Assembly: GCA_003644335.1 (NCBI GenBank)
Contig: QNCB01000060.1
Span: 1-7,093, forward strand
Length of the DNA: 7,093 nt
Direction: 5' to 3'
Source of the DNA: Planctomycetota bacterium
Lineage (GTDB): Bacteria; Planctomycetota; Phycisphaerae; SM23-33
Shown here: piece by piece, positions 1 to 4,122 of the stretch
How positions within the stretch are numbered: position 1 is the stretch's first letter
Layout: each line of letters begins with the position of its first letter
Translations under genes and position numbers: made by a program
The notes under the pieces: model-generated
Seen by the model: only the letters and a program-made list of their open reading frames with translations
Database searches by the model: none
Told to the model about the DNA's origin: nothing

Positions 1-308
1 GGGGTGGCGGAGCGTTCGAAAGTTTTGCCCGGGCAGTTTGGCCCGTCTGGACGAACTTCTTCGACAGCATCTTCGGAGCTGTCATGTATTTCGCTACACT
101 GACCGAGGTGCCGATTCTCCAAGGCCTAATCGACGCGGGCATGGGCAAGGGGCCTGCCTTGGCACTGCTGTTGGCTGGGCCCGCGATTTCCCTGCCGAGC
201 ATGTTGGTTATTCGCAGCATCATGGGCACGGAAAAAACCCTCGTCTTCATTTCGCTGGTAGTAATAATGTCCACGATTTCCGGCATAGCATACGGCTCGT
301 TTTTCTAG
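1..308 (+). CDS. COG0701/DUF318 (ArsP-like) permease, C-terminal part, 5' end outside window
   Basis: An open frame enters from the left edge (first full codon at position 3) and stops at TAG 306-308, giving 101 visible residues. The sequence is highly hydrophobic and has the C-terminal half signature of COG0701/DUF318 permeases: a W-P-x-W-T-N-F-F stretch, then MYFATLTEVPILQGL, then GMGKGPALALLLAGPA followed by SLP. The family normally has about 300-400 residues, so the N-terminal half, where ArsP-type members carry their Cys motif, must lie upstream. Members include the trivalent organoarsenical exporter ArsP, but the substrate here cannot be read. A near-identical C-terminal half occurs again at 2535-2845. 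The frame could also be opened from an internal ATG at 84, but homology continues upstream of it to the window edge, so I treat this as a partial gene. The mini-thioredoxin gene follows after about 107 bp. Confidence 0.85.
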   Translation, partial: GGGAFESFARAVWPVWTNFFDSIFGAVMYFATLTEVPILQGLIDAGMGKGPALALLLAGPAISLPSMLVIRSIMGTEKTLVFISLVVIMSTISGIAYGSFF

Positions 309-340
309 GAATTTTTGTCAGCGTTCACGCAAAAAAGAAC

Positions 341-370
341 CACGAATAAACACTGATAGACACTAATGCT
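341..370. repeat. Degenerate 10-bp tandem repeat, three units
   Basis: Three consecutive 10-bp units begin with CAC at 341, 351 and 361: CACGAATAAA, CACTGATAGA and CACTAATGCT. Shared positions follow CAC-(G/T)-(A/G/T)-AT, and the third unit decays at its end. Repeats of this CACGAAT flavour occur in intergenic regions of several environmental bacterial phyla, as I recall; their role is unknown. It lies between the partial permease gene and the mini-thioredoxin gene. Confidence 0.5.
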
Positions 371-402
371 GGGTCTATTGCATGTGTTGCGTTTTTTTAT
401 AT

Positions 403-407
403 GGGAG
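403..407 (+). promoter_or_regulatory. Ribosome binding site GGGAG that decides the mini-thioredoxin start
   Basis: GGGAG lies 8 nt before ATG 416. It makes the upstream in-frame ATG at 401 unlikely to be the main start. Confidence 0.65.
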
Positions 408-415
408 TGCGTTTT

Positions 416-649
416 ATGAAGAAGCTACAGATTTTGGGTACGGGTTGTCCCAAGTGCGAGCAGCTTGCTGTTGCTGTCGAAGATGCTGCCAAGGCGATGG
501 GTATCGAGTATGAAATCGAAAAGGTTACGGATATCAACGAGATTATGAAGTTCGGCGTGATGATGACCCCAGCCCTGGCTGTCGATGGCGAGGTTAAAGT
601 TCTCGGCAAGGTGCCGGAGGCCCAGGCTATCCAGGCCATGCTGGTGTAA
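416..649 (+). CDS. Cytoplasmic mini-thioredoxin (MTH895/TM0996-type redox-active disulfide protein)
   Basis: This is a 77-residue protein with the compact thioredoxin/glutaredoxin-like fold of the MTH895/TM0996 family. After the first beta strand (KKLQILGTG) comes the redox motif CPKC at residues 11-14. The Thr-Pro of the MTPAL segment puts the cis-proline at about residue 52, and a final strand and helix follow. It has no signal peptide or membrane segment, so it should act in the cytoplasm. I chose ATG 416 because GGGAG at 403-407 sits 8 nt upstream. The in-frame ATG at 401 would add five residues and would place the Shine-Dalgarno inside the gene. Proteins of this type are often found next to COG0701 permeases and CcdA-like proteins, as here. 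It probably receives electrons from a thioredoxin or NADPH reductase and may hand them to the CcdA-family protein encoded at 1452. The partner assignment is inference. Confidence 0.9.
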   Translation: MKKLQILGTGCPKCEQLAVAVEDAAKAMGIEYEIEKVTDINEIMKFGVMMTPALAVDGEVKVLGKVPEAQAIQAMLV

Positions 650-699
650 TTTGGCCCCTTGGCCTGATGCCGGCGGCGGTGTCCCATTGGAAATCCGAA

Positions 700-978
700 A
701 TGAGGCATTCTGGTTTTTTGAAATCCAGATTATTGAGGACGCTTGTGCGTTTCCTTGGTTACTGGGGCGGCTTGTTCGCCCTGCTGGCCGGTGGCTCGGC
801 GTGCCCCTGCTGCGGTTCGCCGAGCTGTCCGGGTGGAGCAGCCAGTGCGGGGTTCCTCGCGGGTTTGGGAACGGGCCTGCTGTACGCTGTGCAATGTGTC
901 AAAGGCCCCGCGTGGCGGATGTGCAAAATGGGAAAAAGGCTCTATCCCAAGCGGAAAGGACTTGTAGGCCATGAATAA
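700..978 (+). CDS. Small two-helix membrane protein with CPCC-x4-C cysteine cluster, function unknown
   Basis: This 92-residue protein is not assigned to a named family. Two hydrophobic segments (about residues 15-34 and 46-67) flank a cysteine cluster, C35-P-C37-C38-G-S-P-S-C43-P-G-G. Two more Cys occur at 66 and 75. The N-terminal arm (residues 2-17) and the C-terminal tail (68-92) are both rich in Arg/Lys. By the positive-inside rule both ends are cytoplasmic, and the Cys loop faces the periplasm. It lies between two thioredoxin-like genes and overlaps the next gene by 8 nt, which suggests co-translation and a thiol-redox or metal-binding role; this is inference. ATG 700 is preferred because TGGAAA lies about 7 nt upstream. 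An in-frame ATG at 667 with no visible Shine-Dalgarno would add 11 residues. I have the impression of similar Cys-Pro/Gly small proteins in comparable operons, but cannot verify it here. Confidence 0.7.
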   Translation: MRHSGFLKSRLLRTLVRFLGYWGGLFALLAGGSACPCCGSPSCPGGAASAGFLAGLGTGLLYAVQCVKGPAWRMCKMGKRLYPKRKGLVGHE

Positions 979-1444
979 AGTTATGAAAATTGGAATCGTG
1001 CTTGTGCTTGCAGCCTCGGTCGGTGGCATACTGACCTGGAAGGCGAGTCAAGTAAATCCCACCACGGCCGGTCCCGAGGCTGGCGTCCATAGCCCAGCGC
1101 CGCCTGCCAGGGATGTCAGGCCTCTGCCGCGGCTGGTAGATTTGGGAGCTGGCAAGTGCATTCCATGCAGGATGATGGCCCCGATTCTGGAGGAGTTGAA
1201 AGCCCAGTACGCAGGTCGACTTCGCGTGGATTTTTACGATGTCTGGGAAAATCGGGATATCGGCAAAAAGTTTGGCGTCCGCATGATACCAACTCAGATT
1301 TTCTACGACGCAGCCGGGCGAGAACTCTGGCGGCACGAAGGTTTTATGTCGAAACAGGATATCCTTGCAAAGTGGAAAAAACTTGGTATTGACCTCGCCG
1401 ACAAGCCCAACGGCGTGACGGGCGAACCGGCCCGCCGGGAGTGA
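971..1444 (+). CDS. Membrane-anchored periplasmic thioredoxin-like protein (CIPC)
   Basis: This 157-residue protein has an N-terminal signal-anchor (hydrophobic residues about 7-22, preceded by Lys), then a Pro/Ala-rich linker (about 29-53), then a thioredoxin domain (about 54-145). The active site is C63-I-P-C66, followed by the R-x-M-A-P-I-L-E-E-L helix typical of thioredoxins. The cis-proline loop M-I-P-T has Pro at about residue 107. The usual Trp before the first Cys is replaced by G-A-G-K. No lipobox is evident, so the helix is probably the anchor. The ATG at 971 follows AAAGGA at 955-960 and overlaps the preceding small gene by 8 nt; ATG 983 (codon 5) is an alternative start. A CcdA-family gene starts 7 nt after its stop, so this is the likely extracytoplasmic acceptor of electrons carried by that protein. 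It could reduce periplasmic disulfides, haem-binding apocytochromes or metalloid compounds; the target is not visible. Confidence 0.88.
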   Translation: MNKVMKIGIVLVLAASVGGILTWKASQVNPTTAGPEAGVHSPAPPARDVRPLPRLVDLGAGKCIPCRMMAPILEELKAQYAGRLRVDFYDVWENRDIGKKFGVRMIPTQIFYDAAGRELWRHEGFMSKQDILAKWKKLGIDLADKPNGVTGEPARRE

Positions 1445-1451
1445 AAACGAC

Positions 1452-2150
1452 ATGGAACAACTCTTTACATTGCTGAGCAGGGCTGTGGAGGGCACGGGCT
1501 CAATTGCCGTTGGAGCCGCCTTCCTCTGGGGCGTGTTGAGCATTTTGCTGAGTCCCTGCCACCTGGCGAGCATCCCGCTGATAGTGGGGTTTATAGACGA
1601 GCAGGGCCAAGTTCCCACGAGGCGGGCGTTTGTAATCTCGACGCTCTTTGCGGTGGGTATTCTCACGACCATCGCATTCATCGGGGCCATCACAGCCGCA
1701 GCTGGACGCATGATGGGCGATGTCGGACGATACGGCAACTACATCGTAGCCGGGATTTTCTTCCTCGTCGGCATGCACCTGCTCGATATAATTCCCATGC
1801 CCTGGTCCGGGCCCGGCAAGGTGGGCATGAAACGAAAGGGCCTGCTGGCAGCCTTCGTACTCGGCCTGGTTTTTGGTGTTGCACTGGGGCCATGCACCTT
1901 CGCATACATGGCCCCGATGTTGGCCATAGCCTTTAAGTTGGCATCGAGCAATTTTGCATACGGCGCCCTGCTGCTGCTGATATATGGCGTGGGCCACTGC
2001 TCGGTAATCGTACTTGCCGGCACGAGCACAGGGCTGGTGCAGAAATATCTTAACTGGAACGAGCGATCCAGAGGTGCTATCGTGCTGAAGAAAATCTGCG
2101 GCCTGCTTGTCCTGCTTGGCGGCGTGTACATGGTGTACACCGCCCCATAA
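1452..2150 (+). CDS. CcdA/DsbD-family transmembrane thiol electron carrier
   Basis: The 232-residue polytopic membrane protein has about six hydrophobic segments and the length of the CcdA family (cytochrome c biogenesis protein/DsbD beta domain, COG0785). The two hallmark cysteines, one in each repeat of the fold, are visible: C36 in L-S-P-C-H-L and C148 in L-G-P-C-T-F. An additional C183 lies in G-V-G-H-C-S and C216 in the last helix. Family members shuttle electrons from cytoplasmic thioredoxin to extracytoplasmic thioredoxin-like proteins. GGGAG at 1437-1441 lies 10 nt before ATG 1452, and the gene begins 7 nt after the exported thioredoxin stop, so both are in one operon. No other cytochrome c maturation genes are in the window, so a role in general periplasmic thiol reduction or in metal/metalloid resistance is at least as likely. 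The ArsG-type family of aromatic arsenical permeases is related to CcdA and is an alternative name I cannot exclude. Confidence 0.87.
   Translation: MEQLFTLLSRAVEGTGSIAVGAAFLWGVLSILLSPCHLASIPLIVGFIDEQGQVPTRRAFVISTLFAVGILTTIAFIGAITAAAGRMMGDVGRYGNYIVAGIFFLVGMHLLDIIPMPWSGPGKVGMKRKGLLAAFVLGLVFGVALGPCTFAYMAPMLAIAFKLASSNFAYGALLLLIYGVGHCSVIVLAGTSTGLVQKYLNWNERSRGAIVLKKICGLLVLLGGVYMVYTAP
2118..2144 (+). other. Imperfect hairpin at the 3' end of the ccdA-like gene
   Basis: GGCGG (2118-2122) pairs with CCGCC (2140-2144), and TGTAC (2125-2129) with GTACA (2135-2139). The loop is ATGGT and there is a two-base bulge (CG). It lies in the last codons of the gene, with the stop at 2148-2150. No T-run follows, so it is not a canonical intrinsic terminator. 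It might protect the 3' end of the redox-operon mRNA or arise from codon constraints. Confidence 0.35.
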
Positions 2151-2227
2151 TCGGGCATTGCACTCGTATAGACTTTTACAATTGGCTCCTATGAAAAAAA
2201 TCTAACTCGCAGCGTCTGATTCAGAGA

Positions 2228-2236
2228 TGCTATGAT
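2228..2236 (+). promoter_or_regulatory. Possible extended -10 promoter element
   Basis: TGCTATGAT at 2228-2236 matches the TGnTATnAT form of an extended -10 element, in the 123-bp gap after the ccdA-like gene. No good -35 hexamer is seen 16-18 bp upstream, which extended -10 promoters can tolerate. It would start transcription around 2243, just before the Shine-Dalgarno and start at 2274, and could drive the chimeric locus and perhaps the downstream RND operon. Confidence 0.35.
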
Positions 2237-2261
2237 ACGCTCGATTTTTGAATTACATGTT

Positions 2262-2267
2262 GAGGAG
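2262..2267 (+). promoter_or_regulatory. Strong Shine-Dalgarno GAGGAG for the MMPL-like start
   Basis: GAGGAG ends 6 nt before ATG 2274. It supports 2274 as a genuine, once-functional start even though the gene behind it is broken after about 70 codons. Confidence 0.65.
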
Positions 2268-2273
2268 TAGAGA

Positions 2274-2636
2274 ATGAAAATCGGAACTCGAATAACGGCG
2301 TTTTCGCTGAGACATTATAAACTTGTTACAGGCCTGATGGCGGCCCTGGCGATCGCGGTGCTGCAGGGAGCGGCCTTGCCTTCGTTGCATCTCATCAAGC
2401 CGCTGCCCGAGAGCGTCAAAAACTTCTCGCGAAGTCTGAGCTTTCTGCCAAGCATCACCGTCGCTACCGATCCGGAAAATATGTGCAGATGCTCGTGGGC
2501 GATTCACCGGACACTTTTTTCGCTATCACAGGCTGGGGCGGCGGGGCGTTCGAAAGTTTCGCCCGGGCAATTTGGCCCGTCTGGACGAACTTCTTCGCCA
2601 GCATATTCGCAGCTTTTATGTATTTCGCAACGCTGA
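2274..2636 (+). pseudogene. N-terminal fragment of an MMPL/COG1033-type RND exporter, running out of frame
   Basis: The first 70 codons (2274-2483) resemble the N-terminus of MMPL-family RND exporters. There is an F-S-L-R-H-Y-K-L-V start, one hydrophobic helix (about residues 18-37), and T-D-P-E-N-M at 2466-2483, the motif that follows the first helix in this family. Full-length members have roughly 700-900 residues with 11-12 helices, so more than 90% is missing. After codon 70 the frame continues to a stop at 2634-2636, but this part (CRCSWAIHR onward) is the out-of-frame reading of permease sequence and has no likeness to a membrane protein. The ribosome binding site and a possible promoter are intact, so a 120-residue product with one signal-anchor helix may still be made. 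This most likely marks a deletion or recombination event; a sequencing or assembly join is the alternative. Confidence 0.7.
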
Positions 2637-2845
2637 TGGAAGTGCCGATTCTCCAAGGCCTGATCGGCGCGGGGATGGGCAAGGGCCCAGCCTTGGCGTT
2701 GTTGTTGGCAGGCCCGGCGCTTTCCTTGCCTGATATGTCGGTCATTCGCAGCATCATGGGCACGGAAAAAACCATCGTCTTCGTTTCGCTGGTGGTCGTG
2801 ATGGCGACGATTTCCGGCATGATATTTGGCGAGGTTTGGGGATAG
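2483..2845 (+). pseudogene. C-terminal half of a second COG0701/DUF318 permease, truncated and fused out of frame
   Basis: The frame beginning at GTG 2483 gives 120 residues ending at TAG 2843-2845. It matches the C-terminal half of COG0701 permeases: W-P-V-W-T-N-F-F, MYFATLMEVPILQGL, GMGKGPALALLLAGPA, then S-L-P-D-M. By hand alignment, 82 of the first 98 residues from GGGAF onward equal the copy at 3-305, about 84%, and copy 2 is one codon longer. Upstream of about 2480 this frame has no membrane character and hits a stop near 2315, so the N-terminal permease half is absent. It lies one frame (-1) off the MMPL-like frame starting at 2274 and overlaps it. GTG 2483 or ATG 2489 could allow translation of a half-permease, but the upstream Shine-Dalgarno is poor. 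I call it a pseudogene fragment; a deliberately short half-size permease is less likely. Confidence 0.72.
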
Positions 2846-2895
2846 AAACAAAGCAGAAGACCAAGGGTAATAGTTGGTGATTTGTTGTATTATAA

Positions 2896-2917
2896 CTGGG
2901 TCGTCATATCCCAGGAG
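2896..2917 (+). promoter_or_regulatory. Small inverted repeat overlapping the adaptor Shine-Dalgarno
   Basis: CTGGG (2896-2900) can pair with CCCAG (2910-2914) around a 9-nt loop. The right arm includes the first two bases of AGGAG (2913-2917), the ribosome binding site for GTG 2926. A five-pair stem is weak, so it may modestly limit translation of the adaptor or be coincidental. Confidence 0.25.
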
Positions 2918-2925
2918 AAGCGACT

Positions 2926-4122
2926 GTGCGATATCGAAAGAAAACGATAATAAGGATTACAGCCTTTCTGCTCTGCGTGGCGGCACTGTTGGCTGGTGCT
3001 GCGTTGTTGGTGCATCGCAAGAAGGCACTGCTGGGGGGTGCTCCGCGATATGGTCTGGCTCCGACGCCGGTGCATGTCGTAGCTGCCCGGCGCGGCTCGC
3101 TGGAGATTATGCGGACTTATCTATCCATTGTGGAACCAGTGCGAACGGCGACTCTATCGGCCAGGCTGACTTCGCCAATAGAGTCCGTTGAGACGGACGA
3201 AGGTAAGACCGTCCGGGCCGGGGAGCCTTTGATTAAACTCGACGACCGGGAAATCAGTTATTCCATCGAGGTGGTCAAGGCCCAGATCGCCCAGGCCAGG
3301 GCGGAACTGGCTGCCAACGAGGCGACGGTCGCGGCCTTGACAGACTCCACTGCTTTTTGGAAACGCGAGGCCCAGCGGATGAAAAAGGTCAAAGCCAGCG
3401 GGGCAGCTACCGAGTCCGAGATGGAAGCTACCATCGACAAGTCCGATCAGCTGGCGGGGCAGCTCAAGACTGCCAGGTACAAGAACCAGGCTCTCAAGCA
3501 GCAGATAAAAGCCCTTGGCAATCGAGTGGACGAACTGAATACTCGTTTGGGTTACTGCGTAATCTCCAGCCCATACGACGGCTTGGTTACACGCCGGTTG
3601 GTTGACCCGGGCGACCTGGCCTTGCCTGGCAAGGCGTTGTTGGTCGTCGAAGATCGCTCGGCGATCAAACTGGCTTTCGATGTGCCGCAGCAGGATATGG
3701 CGGATATCCGCGAGGGTCTGGCCTTGCGATTTGTCATCCACGACCAGGCTCGCCAGGCCAGGCTAACGCATCTGTATCCGTCGCTTAGTGTGGACCGTAC
3801 CGTCCGGGCTGAGTGCGCGCTGAAAGGCAGCGAAACCAAAGGCCTGACCTGCGGCAGCTATGTGCCAGTAACGGTTGTTGTCCGGAAAATCGACGACGCG
3901 ATATTAGTGCCAGCCAATAGTCTGGTCGAATGTCCAAAAGAAAAAGTCCATGTTTTCGTGGTGCGTGAAGGCAAGTTGGCCCATCCGGTGGTTACGGTGC
4001 TGGGCCGAGGCCGGGACGATGTGGCCATTGAAGGTATCCGCTCTGGCGAGTCGGTGGTAACCAGCACATTTCTAGGCTGGGCGAATCTGGCTGGGGGCAT
4101 GAAGGTGGAGCCGGTGAAATGA
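2926..4122 (+). CDS. RND efflux periplasmic adaptor (membrane fusion protein)
   Basis: The 398-residue protein has the layout of an RND membrane fusion protein. A Lys/Arg-rich N-terminus and signal-anchor helix (about 9-29) lead to the first half of a barrel-sandwich (lipoyl-like) domain (about 75-110, with S-V-E-T-D-E-G-K-T-V-R-A-G-E-P-L). A long alpha-helical hairpin of Ala/Gln/Lys-rich coiled coil follows (about 112-206). The second barrel-sandwich half is about 207-242 (V-I-S-S-P-Y-D-G-L-V, then V-D-P-G-D), with beta-barrel and membrane-proximal domains to the end. The protein would bridge the inner-membrane pump to an outer-membrane channel, which is not in the window. The start is GTG 2926 because AGGAG at 2913-2917 lies 8 nt upstream and the anchor helix follows directly. 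The stop overlaps the next start in ATGA, indicating translational coupling to the pump gene. It shows no Met/His-rich metal-binding N-terminus of the CusB kind, so substrate is open. Confidence 0.92.
   Translation: MRYRKKTIIRITAFLLCVAALLAGAALLVHRKKALLGGAPRYGLAPTPVHVVAARRGSLEIMRTYLSIVEPVRTATLSARLTSPIESVETDEGKTVRAGEPLIKLDDREISYSIEVVKAQIAQARAELAANEATVAALTDSTAFWKREAQRMKKVKASGAATESEMEATIDKSDQLAGQLKTARYKNQALKQQIKALGNRVDELNTRLGYCVISSPYDGLVTRRLVDPGDLALPGKALLVVEDRSAIKLAFDVPQQDMADIREGLALRFVIHDQARQARLTHLYPSLSVDRTVRAECALKGSETKGLTCGSYVPVTVVVRKIDDAILVPANSLVECPKEKVHVFVVREGKLAHPVVTVLGRGRDDVAIEGIRSGESVVTSTFLGWANLAGGMKVEPVK

Noticed and set aside
312..336. Possible terminator after the first permease (TTTTT, GCG-TTCA-CGC, AAAAAA)
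   Set aside because: The core stem is only three G-C pairs, the outer A/T pairing needs a four-base bulge, and the T-run is on the wrong side for a plus-strand intrinsic terminator.
378..403. Possible promoter TTGCAT / TATATG before the mini-thioredoxin gene
   Set aside because: Spacing is about 14 bp and the second box overlaps the Shine-Dalgarno region, leaving no room for a leader.
899..1738. 279-codon open frame on the minus strand
   Set aside because: It spans three convincing plus-strand genes (Cys-cluster protein, exported thioredoxin, CcdA-like) and has no recognisable domain.
2466..2490. Programmed -1 frameshift joining the MMPL-like and permease frames
   Set aside because: The direction is right, but GGAAAAT is not a proper X-XXY-YYZ heptamer. 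The two parts belong to unrelated protein families, so a rearrangement explains the data better.
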